From Phycisphaerae bacterium (GTDB taxonomy: Bacteria > Planctomycetota > Phycisphaerae > Sedimentisphaerales > Anaerobacaceae), in contig JADHXR010000002.1 of assembly GCA_016782865.1 (NCBI GenBank), positions 50,816 to 114,815 of the forward strand: a DNA stretch of 64,000 nucleotides, given 5' to 3'. Shown one piece after another: positions 1-10,715 of the stretch (the first letter of the stretch is position 1; the number at the start of each line of letters is the position of its first letter). A program made the position numbers and the translations under genes. The notes below the pieces were generated by a model. That model was not told the DNA's origin. It searched no databases and saw nothing but the letters and a program-made list of their open reading frames with translations.

Positions 1-1123
1 CAAGCAGATTATTGAGCAATTCCAGGAGCGTTTGTCCGCTCTGTTTGATCCTGCTGAAGTAATCGAGGAGCTTCCGGGGTCTGGCGCCGGCGTATTTCTT
101 GATGCCAAACGAGGCGAAGCTGAGGATGCTATGCAGCGGGGTACGCAGCTCATGCGACATATTGGCCAGGAATTCGCTTTTGGTTTGATTGGCTGCTTCG
201 GCTTCTCTCTTTGCCATCAGGAGTTCCTGCTCTGCCCGCATGCGATCATCTATCTCCTTTCGCAACTGTTCGTTTACTTTCTCCAGATTGGCGGTGCGCT
301 CACTCACCATTAGCTGAAGGTGTCCACGATGCTCTCTCAATTCATCCTCCATGCGCTTACGATCGGTGATGTCTTGACCGACTGCAATGACTCCGATCGG
401 CTGGCCCTTAGCATCGAACAGAGGCGAGGCATTCCACAACAGGATACGTTGACTTCCATCGCGCACGCGAATCAAGTTTTCAAAGCTGTTGGCTGTTTTC
501 CCCGACAACACCTTTCTCATGTCGGCGGCGACCTGGTCCCGGGTATCATCCGGCACAAACAGCCCTAAATAGTCTTTGTTCAATACCTCTTGCCGCCGCC
601 AGCCATAGAGGTGCTCTGCCTGCTCATTCCATTCGAGTATTCGATATTCGGGTGACAGGACGAAGATTGCGCTTCCGGCGGTTTGGACTACGGAACGGAA
701 CCGGTTCTCAGTCTCTATCAACCGCTGCCTTACACGCTTCCTTTCAAGTGAATATCGGATAGTACGGACTAGTATGTGTTCCAGAGATTCTCCTTTAATA
801 AGATAGTCTTCCGCTCCCCTTCTTATCGCCTCAAGGCCCATTTCTTCGTCATCCAGGCCGGTCAATACTATAACCGAAGCATCGGAATTCATGTCTTGAG
901 CTTTTTGGACAGTGTCGATTCCGCTGCTGTCCGGAAGGTTAAGGTCGAGTAACAGAACGTCGTAGTTACCATTGCTTAGACGTTTGGCTGCTTCCGACAG
1001 AGTGCCCGCAGTTTCCACATTATACTGTTCAGACCGGTTGGATCTGGCCAAAGTCACCTCTACTAACCGGCGATCCAGAGGGTCGTCATCCACCAGCAGA
1101 ATGTTTACCTTTCTATTGTTCAT
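1..1123 (-). CDS. Response regulator-PAS-histidine kinase (3' end outside window)
   Basis: The reading frame runs leftward from an ATG at 1123-1121 to the window edge without a stop, so the C-terminus is missing. The N-terminal ~120 residues are a receiver domain: ILLVDDDPLD start, phosphoacceptor in LLLDLNLPDSSG, switch threonine in VLTGLDD, and lysine in DYLIKG. A PAS domain follows (about residues 135-260, ending DITDRKR). After a coiled coil comes a HisKA dimerisation motif, [15 protein letters not shown], whose His would be phosphorylated. The ATPase domain lies beyond base 1. The receiver-first order suggests a cytoplasmic relay kinase fed by another kinase. The HisKA segment is very similar in DNA (roughly 85-90% by eye) to the pseudogene at 9870-10040 on the other strand. 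Confidence 0.9.
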   Translation of the reverse strand, partial: MNNRKVNILLVDDDPLDRRLVEVTLARSNRSEQYNVETAGTLSEAAKRLSNGNYDVLLLDLNLPDSSGIDTVQKAQDMNSDASVIVLTGLDDEEMGLEAIRRGAEDYLIKGESLEHILVRTIRYSLERKRVRQRLIETENRFRSVVQTAGSAIFVLSPEYRILEWNEQAEHLYGWRRQEVLNKDYLGLFVPDDTRDQVAADMRKVLSGKTANSFENLIRVRDGSQRILLWNASPLFDAKGQPIGVIAVGQDITDRKRMEDELREHRGHLQLMVSERTANLEKVNEQLRKEIDDRMRAEQELLMAKREAEAANQTKSEFLANMSHELRTPLHSILSFASFGIKKYAGARPRKLLDYFSRIKQSGQTLLELLNNLL

Positions 1124-1426
1124 TTTGAGCTTGTTGCCATTTGGTGATTAGCTAACGCCTGGCTGACCAACTTTTTGAAACCTCAGATTATCTTCGACCA
1201 ACAACACCACAACAGGTTTGACCGCATCTGTTTTTGTTGTCTCCCTTGCCCGCAAGTAATACATTCGCGTTCTCTGCACCAAGAGCTAGTGGATAGTATC
1301 CGCTGCCCAGCATGGCTACTTTGGGCTACTTTTGGGAAAGGACCTTTGCCAATTTATCTGGGCAGCGGCACCATCCGTTAGCAATTTAAGAACACCTGAT
1401 TGATCGGAGCTTTTGGGATATCAAAT

Positions 1427-1489
1427 CACTATACGATTCCTGGTAGTCACACTCCAAAAACCTTGTATCACAGTTGGAGCAATATAGTG
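1427..1489 (-). repeat. Palindromic dispersed element, copy 1
   Basis: Nested inverted repeat: outer arms CACTATA (1427-1433) and TATAGTG (1483-1489), inner arms CTCCAA (1452-1457) and TTGGAG (1474-1479). Read on the minus strand it contains GGTTTTTGGAG and ACCAGGAATCGTATAGTG, shared with copies near 44152-44213, 15766-15797 and 12542-12573. It lies in the 640-bp gap (1124-1761) between the edge kinase and the TonB receptor gene. Nothing else gene-like was seen in that gap except the low-complexity tract at 1519-1599. Confidence 0.6.
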
Positions 1490-1518
1490 CAGCCGGAAAT
1501 TTGGATTAGTCTATAAGC

Positions 1519-1599
1519 AGAAGACAGAAGTCGGAAATCAAAAGTCTGTCTTCTGTCCTCCGTCTTCTGTCATCTGTCTTCTGTCATCTGTCATCTGAG
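1519..1599. repeat. Low-complexity TCTGTC(A/T)TC tract with inverted arm
   Basis: Tandem degenerate units of the type CTTCTGTC/CATCTGTC fill about 1546-1599. Just upstream, AGAAGACAG (1519-1527) is the exact reverse complement of CTGTCTTCT (1546-1554), so the start of the tract can fold back. No coding potential is evident. It looks like a simple-sequence expansion. Confidence 0.6.
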
Positions 1600-1761
1600 G
1601 TGGCAACCGGGCATTGCGAATGGCAAACCCAGGAAGAGGCTGGTTAAACAGGCCGATTATGCGGGCGATAACTCCAAAGACACAGTTGAAGTACGATGTT
1701 GCCTCACTGGCGGGTTTGATTATGCGAGCTTGTTCTGGGGGACGAAGAAAGTGAGAAGATC

Positions 1762-3765
1762 ATGTTGAAAGGTTGTCGAGTAAGAACTTTTGTACATGTG
1801 CTGATGGGCCTCATCGTGTTTTGTTCCAGTCCGCATTTGTTGGCCCAGCAGCAGGACGCAAATGAGCCGGGAGATTTCTTTGAGATGTCTATCGAAGAGC
1901 TGATGGAAGTGGAGGTCCAGACTGCAACCAAATACAAACAGAAGATCAGCGAAGCACCTTCTTCGGTGACGATTATTACCGCTGAAGAAATCCATAAGTA
2001 CGGCTATCGTACTCTGCTTGACATCCTGAACAGCATACCGGGTTTTTACACGACCTATGACAGGAACTACGGTTATGTGGGCGTTCGCGGATTTGGCCGG
2101 CCGGGCGATTATAACTCCCGGATACTCGTGATGATCGACGGTTACCGTACCAACGACAATACCAGTGGCTCTCCGAGTATTGTGACGACTTTTCAACTCG
2201 ACGTTGACCTTATCGAGAGAATCGAAATTGTTCGTGGACCAGGCTCGGCCCTTTACGGCAGCAACGCATTTTTTGCCGTAATCAATGTCATAAGTAAAAG
2301 TGCAAAAGATTACAATGGCCTTGAACTATCGGGCGAAATTGCAAGTCAGGATACAGAAAGGGCCAGAATTACCTACGGCAATGTTCTTGATGACGATCTG
2401 GATCTGCTTATTTCAGGCACCTATTATGACAGAGACGGAGAAATACTTTATTATCCCGAATTCGATGACCCAGCTACAAATAACGGCTACGTCGAAAACG
2501 ACGATGATAATTTTAAAAACTATTTTGTAAAGGTATCTATGTCCGATTTCACATTTACAGCGGCGCACGTGCAGAGGGAAAAAGGTATCCCTACTGCGCC
2601 CTGGGAGACTGTGTTCAACGATCGCAGGACAAGAACCTGGGATTACAGCGATCTTATCGGCTTGACATATCAGCATGATTTTCCTGATGATCTGTCCGTT
2701 TTGAGTAGGGTCGCCTATAATCACTATAATTATTACGGTGGCTATGTATATGATGATGGAGGGACATACGTCAATAAAGGATTTTGTAAAGGCCGGTGGT
2801 GGACGGGAGAACTGCAGTTTACCAAGAAGCTGTCCGACCAGCATAAATTCGTATGGGGCGCCGAAAGCCAATATAACGTTCGCCAGGACCAGAAAACCTG
2901 GGATTCGGATGTCTATCTTAATGACCGAAGGCATTCAAAAAGCTGGGGCCTCTACGTACAGGATGAATTCCGAATCCTGGATAATCTGATCTTGAATGCC
3001 GGAGTGCGTAGAGATTATTATGACACCTTCGGTGATACGACCAATCCTCAGGCAGGGCTGATATATGGTCTGTCTGATGATACGGTTGTCAAGTTTCTCT
3101 GTGGAAAGGCATTTCGCGCTCCGAGTGTATACGAGCTTTATTACGATGACGGTGGATATTCATATAAAGCCAATCCTAATCTCGAACCCGAGACTATCAA
3201 AACCTACGAGGTGGTATTTGAACAAGCTATAAATAAGAATCTGCGAGGTACAGTGAGCGGATTTCGTAACGAAATTAACGACCTCATCGACCAAACGACA
3301 GACCCGAGCGACGGTCTGCTGCAATTCCAAAACCTAACTAAAGTAACGGCAAAAGGTCTCGAAGCAGCCCTTGACGGCAAATGGAATAATGGAATGCGAG
3401 GCCGAATAGGTTATTCCTTCGTACAAACCCTGGATAAGACCACCGGAGAGACTTTGGTTAATTCGCCGAAGAATATGGTCAACTTCAACCTGATATACCC
3501 GCTGGTGCCGAAGGAACTTTTTGCCGGTTTTGAAAGCAAGTATATCGGCAAACGAAAAACATTAACCGGCAATTACACAGATGGCTCGGTGATCACTAAT
3601 CTAACTCTTACTTATGAGAATGCTGCGAAAAGGATGGAAATCCAGATGGGCGTTTATAACCTGTTTGACGTTGAATACGGTCATCCGGGATTCGGAGAGC
3701 ACGTGCAGGATATTATTGACCAGGACGGCAGGACTTTTGGTGTCAGACTCACACAACGTTTTTAA
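1762..3765 (+). CDS. TonB-dependent outer-membrane receptor
   Basis: 667 residues with an N-terminal signal peptide (hydrophobic core about residues 12-27, cleavage near LLA-QQ). The motif SIEELMEVEVQTATK and a plug domain follow (about residues 60-165), with SVTIITAEEI, GVRGFG, VMIDGYR and RIEIVRGPGSALYGSNAFFAVINVI. The rest is an aromatic-rich beta-barrel ending in a terminal Phe, as expected for BAM-dependent insertion. It should import or sense a ligand across the outer membrane with TonB energy. The gene is followed 84 bp later by a YfiR-like periplasmic protein and two kinases. This TonB/YfiR/kinase order recurs in bacteria and suggests signalling as well as transport. The substrate cannot be told from sequence. 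Confidence 0.93.
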   Translation: MLKGCRVRTFVHVLMGLIVFCSSPHLLAQQQDANEPGDFFEMSIEELMEVEVQTATKYKQKISEAPSSVTIITAEEIHKYGYRTLLDILNSIPGFYTTYDRNYGYVGVRGFGRPGDYNSRILVMIDGYRTNDNTSGSPSIVTTFQLDVDLIERIEIVRGPGSALYGSNAFFAVINVISKSAKDYNGLELSGEIASQDTERARITYGNVLDDDLDLLISGTYYDRDGEILYYPEFDDPATNNGYVENDDDNFKNYFVKVSMSDFTFTAAHVQREKGIPTAPWETVFNDRRTRTWDYSDLIGLTYQHDFPDDLSVLSRVAYNHYNYYGGYVYDDGGTYVNKGFCKGRWWTGELQFTKKLSDQHKFVWGAESQYNVRQDQKTWDSDVYLNDRRHSKSWGLYVQDEFRILDNLILNAGVRRDYYDTFGDTTNPQAGLIYGLSDDTVVKFLCGKAFRAPSVYELYYDDGGYSYKANPNLEPETIKTYEVVFEQAINKNLRGTVSGFRNEINDLIDQTTDPSDGLLQFQNLTKVTAKGLEAALDGKWNNGMRGRIGYSFVQTLDKTTGETLVNSPKNMVNFNLIYPLVPKELFAGFESKYIGKRKTLTGNYTDGSVITNLTLTYENAAKRMEIQMGVYNLFDVEYGHPGFGEHVQDIIDQDGRTFGVRLTQRF

Positions 3766-3849
3766 GAAACGCAACGTTGAGGGCTATTATCAACTAAAAA
3801 TGATTTTAAGTTGAGATATGGTGAGCACAAGAGTTTGGTAAATACAAGA

Positions 3850-4482
3850 ATGGCAAGAATTAAAGTCTACTTAATAATTTCAGCCTTGGTGTTATTTTTG
3901 GCAGCAGATACGGTAAAAGCTGATTCCGAAAATAGCCGGGAGTGTCAGGTGAAAGCTGCCTTTTTGTATAACTTCATCAACTTTGTTGACTGGCCCAAAG
4001 AGAAGCAGGTAGATAGTAACGAGCCGATCACGGTTGGCATTATCGGCTACGAGGATTTCATCAAAGCCTTTGAGCCTATCAAAAACAAGAAAATTAAGAA
4101 CAGAAGTATTTCCATAAAGTACTTTGCGGGCTATGAAAAACTCAAAAGATCCAAGGATGCCGACGACCATCAGTGGAACCAAAAAATGGAAGTGCTGAAA
4201 ACCTGTCACGTACTTGTGTTTTGTACCTGCAATTCTGAACGTATAGAAAATTCAAGCCAGATCATTAAGGCATTAAAAGATTCGCCTGTCCTGACCGTTG
4301 GGGAAACGAAAGGTTTTCTCGAATCCGGCGGTGTCATCAATTTCCTGATGGAGGATGAAAAGGTCCGTTTTGAAATAAACAACGCTGCCGCCAAGCAGGC
4401 CAAACTCAACATCAGGTCGAAACTCCTGCGTCTGGCCAAAAGAGTGATAGAAGAAGACGGAGCAAAGGGGGCGAAGGACTGA
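3850..4482 (+). CDS. YfiR-like (DUF4154) periplasmic protein
   Basis: 210 residues from the ATG at 3850. A TTG at 3811 also opens the frame, but only the 3850 start puts the hydrophobic signal sequence (IKVYLIISALVLFLAA) at the N-terminus. The mature part begins with VKAAFLYNFINFVDWP, the hallmark of the YfiR/DUF4154 family. It continues with GIIGYEDFI, CHVLVFCTCNSE, LTVGET and a C-terminal GGVINFLMEDEKVRFEINNAAAKQAKLNIRSKLLRLAK typical of the family. Family members are periplasmic and repress a partner membrane sensor. Here the partner is plausibly the kinase starting 3 bp downstream, whose extracytoplasmic domain could be the contact site (inference). Confidence 0.88.
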   Translation: MARIKVYLIISALVLFLAADTVKADSENSRECQVKAAFLYNFINFVDWPKEKQVDSNEPITVGIIGYEDFIKAFEPIKNKKIKNRSISIKYFAGYEKLKRSKDADDHQWNQKMEVLKTCHVLVFCTCNSERIENSSQIIKALKDSPVLTVGETKGFLESGGVINFLMEDEKVRFEINNAAAKQAKLNIRSKLLRLAKRVIEEDGAKGAKD

Positions 4483-4484
4483 TC

Positions 4485-6170
4485 ATGTCTATAATGCGAA
4501 ACATGACAATAAAACGTAAGCTGACGTTGATTATCATGCTAACGTGCACAATAGCTTTGCTGCTGGCCGGCACTTTAAACCTGTTCGGTCAACGTGCAGA
4601 AATCCGGAAAGAGCTCATTGACCGTATATCGTGCTACGCGCAAATCATAGGTGAAAACTGCAGGGCGGCGATCTCTTTCGAAGATGTAAAAAACGCATCG
4701 GAGGTGCTCGCATCACTGAAGGTAAAGTCTTCGATAGTTTTCGCCTGTGTATATACGAAAGAAGGCAAGGTGCTGGCCTGCTACCGGCGTCCCGACATTG
4801 CGGAGGATATCCCGGCGCCGCCGTGTGCCAAAGAAAGTTGCCGGTTTGACAACCACTACTTCAAGCTGTTCAGGCGGATTGACAGCGACGATGAGGTTAT
4901 CGGCACAGTATATATCCAGCTTGACACGAGCGAGGTGAAGGCGATGCTCTGGTTCAAAGCCGGCACAATTGCATTGGTTGTGCTGCTGTGTTCCCTTGTA
5001 GCATATCTGGTTTCATTAAGACTTCAGCGTGTTATCTCCGGCCCAATCGTCGATCTGGCTGAGGTCGCAAAAGTTATTTCAGAAGATAAGGACTATTCCA
5101 CCCGGGCCGTGAAGAAAAGCAATGATGAGGTGGGCTTGCTCATAGACGCATTCAACGCGATGCTGGAGCAAATCCAGCAGAGCGACTCAGATATGCGCGA
5201 GGTCCAGGACAAGCTGGAAATAAGAGTCAAAGAACGCACCACTGAGTTGACTGTTGCCAATGAGAATTTGACCAAAGAAGTCACCGAGCGTAAGCGGACC
5301 AAGACCAAGTTGAAAACAGCTCAGGAAAAACTGATAGAAACGGCACACAGAGTGGGCATGGCGGAAGTGGCCGCCGACGTGCTGCACAACGTCGGAAACA
5401 TTCTCAACAGTATTAACGTATCGACAACCCTGATAACAGAGAAAGTCACCAATTCAGAGGTGGCAAACCTGGAAAAACTGGCAACTATTGTCAACGATCA
5501 CATTGAGGACCTTGGAACGTTCCTTACCGAACACTCACAGGGAAAACATATACCTGTATATCTAACTGAGGTCAGTAAATCTCTGAACGATGAGCGGGTT
5601 GATATTATCAGCAAGCTGCACGTATTGGCTGAAAACGTCCAGCACATCAAGGACATCGTCAGTATGCAGCAGTCATACGCTAATGTCTCGGGCGTTGAGG
5701 TCCAAGTGTCTCTTGCCCAAATAGTAGAAGATGCGATCCAGATCAACAGTGCAGGTTTGCAGCGCCACGGAACTCGGCTCATACGCGAGTTTGATGAGCT
5801 TGGCGATGTCGATATTGACAAACAAAAAGTGCTCCAGATACTGGTGAATATAATAAACAACGCCAAGTATGCCTTGAGTGACAGCGGCAAAAAAGAAAAA
5901 TTACTGACTATTCGAATCCGTAAACATGGTGAGGATCGCCTCCGGATCGAAGTTGACGACAACGGTGTTGGGATACCCAAGGAGAATCTGACGAAGATAT
6001 TCAGACATGGGTTTACGACCAAGCGAGATGGTCACGGTTTTGGATTGCACAGCAGCGCCTTGACAGCTAAGGAAATAGGAGGGTCCTTGACCGTTCATAG
6101 CGACGGTGTGGGTAAGGGAGCCATATTCACGTTGGAATTACCATTTAAGCCTGTGGAGGTTATGCCATGA
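4485..6170 (+). CDS. Membrane sensor histidine kinase (CHASE-like, HAMP)
   Basis: 561 residues, start ATG 4485 preceded by a G-rich ribosome site (AAAGGGGGCGAAGG). Two transmembrane helices (about 12-32 and 157-177) bracket an extracytoplasmic domain of ~120 residues resembling CHASE8 ([19 protein letters not shown]). HAMP occupies about 180-232, followed by a coiled coil. The dimerisation helix is atypical: [10 protein letters not shown] with His301 rather than the SHELRTP box. The C-terminal ATPase has [10 protein letters not shown] (N box), DDNGVGIP (G1) and GHGFGLH (G2). It lies between the YfiR-like gene and the hybrid kinase and overlaps the latter by 4 bp, so the three genes are translationally coupled. 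A phosphorelay from this kinase to the next protein's receiver is likely. Confidence 0.92.
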   Translation: MSIMRNMTIKRKLTLIIMLTCTIALLLAGTLNLFGQRAEIRKELIDRISCYAQIIGENCRAAISFEDVKNASEVLASLKVKSSIVFACVYTKEGKVLACYRRPDIAEDIPAPPCAKESCRFDNHYFKLFRRIDSDDEVIGTVYIQLDTSEVKAMLWFKAGTIALVVLLCSLVAYLVSLRLQRVISGPIVDLAEVAKVISEDKDYSTRAVKKSNDEVGLLIDAFNAMLEQIQQSDSDMREVQDKLEIRVKERTTELTVANENLTKEVTERKRTKTKLKTAQEKLIETAHRVGMAEVAADVLHNVGNILNSINVSTTLITEKVTNSEVANLEKLATIVNDHIEDLGTFLTEHSQGKHIPVYLTEVSKSLNDERVDIISKLHVLAENVQHIKDIVSMQQSYANVSGVEVQVSLAQIVEDAIQINSAGLQRHGTRLIREFDELGDVDIDKQKVLQILVNIINNAKYALSDSGKKEKLLTIRIRKHGEDRLRIEVDDNGVGIPKENLTKIFRHGFTTKRDGHGFGLHSSALTAKEIGGSLTVHSDGVGKGAIFTLELPFKPVEVMP

Positions 6171-9100
6171 AAGAAAAATATCAGAAGAATCGGCGTATCC
6201 TGATAGTTGATGACAACGAGAGAATCCACGAGGATTTTCGGGCTATCCTTGGTCATACGGACGCGGATACTGCTGTCCTCCATAAAGCCAAAACCGCAAT
6301 TTTTGGCAAGGTACCCAACGTATCAGAGCACATAGACTTCGAAATAGATTCTGCCTTCCAGGGCCGGGAGGGACTGGAGAAAGTTCGGCAGGCTTTACAC
6401 GAGGGCCGTCCTTATGCCATGGCATTTGTTGATGTTCGCATGCCGCCGGGTTGGGATGGAGTCGAAACAATCAAGCGAATTTGGCAGGAATGTCCGGAAC
6501 TTGAGGTTGTAATTTGTACAGCTTATTCCGACTACCAATGGAATGAGATGGTTGACAAGCTGGGCCAGACTGACCAACTGCTGATCCTGAAGAAGCCGTT
6601 TGACAATGTGGAAGTCTATCAGCTTGCCAGTGCGCTGACGGAAAAGTGGGACCTCGCCAGACAAGCTGAAGCGGCGATTGAAGCCTCCGAGACCAAGTAC
6701 CGGGACCTTTATAACAATGCGCCGGATATGTACGCTTCGATCGACACCAAGACAGGGAGAATTTTTCAGTGTAACCGCACGCTGGCAAAAGCCACGGGCT
6801 ACAGCAAAGAAGAAATCATCGGACGGCCCATTTTTGATATGTACCACCTTGACTGCATGGATGAGGCGAAAAAAGCGTTCGATTCATTCGTGGCCGGAGA
6901 AGAGGTGCGCAACGCCGAACTACAATTGAAAAGGAAAAATGGCGGCAAAATCGATGTCAGCCTGAACGTATCCTCTGTTCGAGATGACCAGGGGCATGCC
7001 TTGTATGGAAGGTTATCATGGCGCGATATCACCAAACGCAAGCAGGCGGAGCTATGCGTGGAACAGCAACACAGAAACATGGAGTCAATATTTGCTGCAG
7101 CGCCCATCGGCATGTTGTTAACCGACAAAAATATGGCTATCAAACAAGTCAATAATGTTTTTCTCAAGCTGGTCCATAGAGACTCGGCGGCAGTTATTGG
7201 TGTGCAACCTGGAGACGCATTAAACTGTATCCATAATCATGATACCACTGACGGCTGCGGGCATAGTCCTGCTTGTGGGTCCTGCCTAATTCGCAAGGCT
7301 GTCGCGTCGGCTCTCGAATCAGGTCAGTCTCTCCATGATGTGGAAGTCGAAGCAACATTCTTGATTCGTGGCAAGCCGATTAACATCTGGCTGGGCATTA
7401 GTGTTGAGCCGGTGGAACTGGATGGAGAAAGGTATGCAGTTGCCGCCGTCGACAACATAACGGACCGCAAGCAGGCAGAGGAGAGACTTCATAACAGTGA
7501 GATGCGGTATAGGATCCTTTTTGAAAGTTCGCGGGATGCGGTTATGACCCTGGTGCCTCCTTCCTGGAAGTTTACCTCGGGCAATCCGGCAACTTGGGCA
7601 ATGTTCGGGGCAAAGGATGAGACGGAGTTTACCTCATTTACCCCTTGGGAAGTATCTCCTGAGAAGCAACCGGACGGGCGGCCTTCGTCGGAGAAAGCCA
7701 AAGAGATGATCGAGACAGCTATGCTAAAGGGTTCGCATTTCTTCGAATGGACTCATCAGCGGCTTAGCGGCGAGGAATTCCCGGCCACTGTATTGCTTAC
7801 CAGGATGGAGATTGAAGGGCAATCGATGCTGCAGGCGACGGTGCGCGACATCACCGAAAGCAAGAAAGTCGAGCAGGAGTTGCACGCCGCGAAAGAGCAA
7901 GCCGAAGAGGCGAATAGGCTCAAGAGCCAGTTCTTAGCCAATATGAGCCATGAAATCCGAACGCCGATGAACAGCATTATAGGTTTCAGCGAGATATTGG
8001 CCGAGGACGGCCTCAACGACGAACAGAGACAGTATGCTAATCTTATTCGAGAAAGTGGCACAAACCTCCTGAGGATCATAAATGATATCCTGGACTTCTC
8101 AAGAATAGAGGCAGGCAAACTTGAAGTCGATATGATTAAATGCACGCTCGATCAGATTCTCGCAGACGTGGACTCGATGCTGCATCCACAGGCGGAGAGG
8201 AAGTCCCTGGAGTTTAAGATTCTTCGATCCGACGGATTACCCGCCCAGATCCGAACGGATCCGACACGGTTGCGTCAGTGCCTCATCAACCTTGCAGACA
8301 ACGCCATAAAATTCACAGAAAAAGGCCATGTACACATAAATGTCTCGCTCGAATACGACGGGGACGACAAACCGCTTATCCGCTTTGATAACGAAGATAC
8401 AGGCATAGGGATCAAGCCGAAAGACCTTGAAAAGGTATTTTCGTCGTTTACTCAGGCCGATGGAAGCACCAGCCGAAAGTATGGCGGCACCGGATTGGGT
8501 TTGGCTATCACGAGGCAATTGGCGCTTCTGCTCGGCGGAGAGCTTACGGTCACAAGTGAAAAAGGAAAGGGTTCCACGTTCTCACTTGTCATACCGGCCG
8601 GAATCGATGTAACTGGGCGGCAGTTTCTGGATACACAAAACTCTGGCGACCAGATAGACAGCCGCGACGAGAAAACAGGACTGCCCAAATTCTCCGGCCA
8701 CGTGCTTGTTGCTGAAGACGTCGAGACTAATCAGGTGCTTGCAAAGGCACTGCTGAACCGGATGGGTCTGGAGGTAACAATTGCTGTTGATGGAAACGAC
8801 ACAGTACAGAAGGCTCTTGCCCAGGACTTCGACCTGATATTCATGGACATCCAAATGCCCAATATGAACGGCTACGAGGCCACAAAGACGCTCAGGAATG
8901 AGGGAGTCAAAACACCGATTATCGCTCTGACTGCCAGCGCAATGTCCGGTGACGAGGGTAAATGTATTTGCGCCGGATGCGACGATTATTTGACTAAGCC
9001 GCTCGACCGCCGGAAACTGTTGGAAACAATGCGCAAATACCTGCCTGTGGAAAACGAAGCTTTGAGTGAAAAAGTCAACTCAGTCACATCCCAAGTAGAT

Positions 9101-9553
9101 GAGCTAACAGATCTCGGTTGTGACCGAATATCTCAAGTATCTAGCTTGGGCAAGACAGTTGGAATCGAGAACAGTAAGGAAATACTTAACTGGGGCCAGC
9201 TTATTGGCAGATTGGCCGATGAGGAGTTAATCAAGGAAGTTGTGCCTATATTCTTAAAGGATAGTGAAGAACGGCTCGGTAAACTTACAGAGGCAGTGAA
9301 AGCCGGCGATGCCAGTGGAATTAAGTTCTACGCTCATGCATTGAAGGGAGCAGCTACAAATGTCGGAGCAAACCGGCTCTCTGATATAGCTTGCCATCTG
9401 GAACATGTTGGCAGAGAGAAGGATGTTGAGGCTGCCATTCCGCTTTTTGATGAGCTGAAGACTGAACTTGAAAAAGTTGTGACGTTCTTGTCCCGAACGG
9501 ACTGGATTGAAATAGCGAAACGGGAAGAAGTGATTACAGATGAGAAGCTCTAA
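6167..9553 (+). CDS. Hybrid histidine kinase: REC-PAS3-HisKA-HATPase-REC-Hpt
   Basis: 1128 residues, ATGA overlap with the upstream kinase. Order: a receiver domain with VDDN start, phosphoacceptor Asp89 in AFVDVRMP and an expanded alpha1-beta2 loop; three PAS domains (about 175-290, 300-435, 440-570); HisKA with His595 in [12 protein letters not shown]; an HATPase with N box, DTGIGI and GTGLGLA; a second receiver with Asp894 in IFMDIQMPN; and a C-terminal Hpt with His1057 in [12 protein letters not shown]. All phosphorelay residues are present, so it should be an active cytoplasmic relay protein. The second PAS has a cysteine cluster (C-x9-C-x5-C-x2-C) that might bind metal or sense redox state. 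Final output is unknown, since no output domain is attached. Confidence 0.93.
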   Translation: MKEKYQKNRRILIVDDNERIHEDFRAILGHTDADTAVLHKAKTAIFGKVPNVSEHIDFEIDSAFQGREGLEKVRQALHEGRPYAMAFVDVRMPPGWDGVETIKRIWQECPELEVVICTAYSDYQWNEMVDKLGQTDQLLILKKPFDNVEVYQLASALTEKWDLARQAEAAIEASETKYRDLYNNAPDMYASIDTKTGRIFQCNRTLAKATGYSKEEIIGRPIFDMYHLDCMDEAKKAFDSFVAGEEVRNAELQLKRKNGGKIDVSLNVSSVRDDQGHALYGRLSWRDITKRKQAELCVEQQHRNMESIFAAAPIGMLLTDKNMAIKQVNNVFLKLVHRDSAAVIGVQPGDALNCIHNHDTTDGCGHSPACGSCLIRKAVASALESGQSLHDVEVEATFLIRGKPINIWLGISVEPVELDGERYAVAAVDNITDRKQAEERLHNSEMRYRILFESSRDAVMTLVPPSWKFTSGNPATWAMFGAKDETEFTSFTPWEVSPEKQPDGRPSSEKAKEMIETAMLKGSHFFEWTHQRLSGEEFPATVLLTRMEIEGQSMLQATVRDITESKKVEQELHAAKEQAEEANRLKSQFLANMSHEIRTPMNSIIGFSEILAEDGLNDEQRQYANLIRESGTNLLRIINDILDFSRIEAGKLEVDMIKCTLDQILADVDSMLHPQAERKSLEFKILRSDGLPAQIRTDPTRLRQCLINLADNAIKFTEKGHVHINVSLEYDGDDKPLIRFDNEDTGIGIKPKDLEKVFSSFTQADGSTSRKYGGTGLGLAITRQLALLLGGELTVTSEKGKGSTFSLVIPAGIDVTGRQFLDTQNSGDQIDSRDEKTGLPKFSGHVLVAEDVETNQVLAKALLNRMGLEVTIAVDGNDTVQKALAQDFDLIFMDIQMPNMNGYEATKTLRNEGVKTPIIALTASAMSGDEGKCICAGCDDYLTKPLDRRKLLETMRKYLPVENEALSEKVNSVTSQVDELTDLGCDRISQVSSLGKTVGIENSKEILNWGQLIGRLADEELIKEVVPIFLKDSEERLGKLTEAVKAGDASGIKFYAHALKGAATNVGANRLSDIACHLEHVGREKDVEAAIPLFDELKTELEKVVTFLSRTDWIEIAKREEVITDEKL

Positions 9554-10454
9554 ACCAATATTACTGGCGGAGGATGACAATGGGTCACTTGCGGCAATGG
9601 GAGTGCGCGATGCGCACAGATCAACGATGGACCGCCGCCGATGGTGCAGCCTTCTACTGGCTGGGGCACTGTCAACCGGTGGTATCTTCCTGGCGTTAAG
9701 TATCTCGTACAGCTCAGTTGATCGGTGGTTTGTGTATTGCCATGATTTGGCTGCCTGAGCGGCTGACTCAGACGCGACTGGCGCGGGTACTGCCCAAAAT
9801 ACTTGCGATGGCAGCCGGATTATTGGGCACGATATCGTTGATGTTTCCTGAGGTGCTGCCTGCGGTTCTGGCCAATATGTCACACGAGCTGCGTACACCA
9901 CTGCATAGCATCCTCAGCTTCGCCTCGTTTGGCGCCAAGAAATACGCCGGCGCCAAACCCCAGAAGCTACTCGATTACTTCAACAGGATCAAAAGGAGCG
10001 GACAAACGCTCCTGGAGTTACTCAACGATCTACTTGACCTGGCGAAGCTGGAATCGGGAAAAGCGATGTTTGCGTTCGAGCCATCCGATCTTGGCATACT
10101 GGTCAGAACCGTGACGAATGAATTGGATACATTACTATCGGAACGGAACTTGAGCATACGGCATGAACGGTCCAAATTCGATGGCCAGGTCACGCTCGAC
10201 GCTGAAAGGATCAAGCAGGTACTCCGCAACCTTCTGAATAACGCAATCAAGTTCTCGCCGGAGGGCGGGACCATCGATGTTGCCGTATGCTGTGTGGCCG
10301 GTTCAGTCAGAGTTTCAGTTTGTGACCAAGGCCCTGGGATTCCTCAGGATGAGCTGGAAGCGGTGTTCGATAAGTTTATACAGTCAAGCAAGACGATCTT
10401 AAAAAGCGGCTACGACAGGTGAAAAAACGCGTGTCGGAGGAATATGTCCCATAA
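9540..10454 (+). pseudogene. Chimeric remnant of sensor histidine kinase genes
   Basis: The stretch opens with a short frame beginning [14 protein letters not shown], like a receiver start, which runs at once into an unrelated hydrophobic segment. A second frame from 9718 has a membrane segment (WLPERLTQTRLARVLPKILAMAAGLLGTISL) as in multi-helix sensor kinases, then jumps directly to HisKA (LANMSHELRTPLHSI). A HATPase follows with LLNNAIKFS and DQGPGIP, broken after FDKFIQSSKT before the G2 box. Across that break another frame reads DDLKKRLRQVKKRVSEEYVP to a stop at 10452-10454, like the tail of a different gene. At least two internal deletions and frame changes are therefore implied. The HisKA part closely resembles the minus-strand kinase at 1-190. 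Confidence 0.75.
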
Positions 10455-10653
10455 TACAGGGGTTCTCCCTGTCCGATACAAGATTACTTCTGGCCTAAAT
10501 CACGACATTTGCTATCCTAAATAGAGCATTTCCCGTGCGAGGATTCACAGTTGCCCAGCCGATACTATATGTGCGAACGCAGTGAATTATCAAGATTGGT
10601 GATCGGTGGTTATGGAGAACAAGAATAGGTTGATAGGCGTTGATTCCTCTGTT

Positions 10654-10681
10654 AGCGACTTGCTACCGAGAGCAAGTTGCT
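10654..10681 (+). promoter_or_regulatory. Hairpin upstream of deacetylase-like gene
   Basis: AGCGACTTGCT (10654-10664) can pair with AGCAAGTTGCT (10671-10681), 10 of 11 positions, around a 6-base loop. It is followed by a pyrimidine-rich stretch and ends 34 bp before the ATG at 10716. It could be a terminator for the upstream remnant or a leader hairpin. The rest of 10455-10715 shows nothing recognisable. Confidence 0.35.
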
Positions 10682-10715
10682 GACTTTCTTCTTATTGAAA
10701 GTATGAGCTGAGAAA

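Noticed and set aside
1601..1620. Sigma-54-like TGGC...TTGC before the TonB receptor
   Set aside because: The spacer between TGGC and TTGC is 9 bases; the class requires 7.
1600..1690. Possible cyclic-di-GMP riboswitch (GGCAAACC-like stretch), and a similar GCAAACCCAGGA at 24417-24428
   Set aside because: The 12-base match is shared by both places, but the second conserved block (GCAAAGCC-type) and the receptor helices of the known class were not found.
9254..9901. Long minus-strand frame of 215 codons
   Set aside because: It is the complement of the hybrid kinase end and remnant; composition is that of a shadow frame and no family signal appears.
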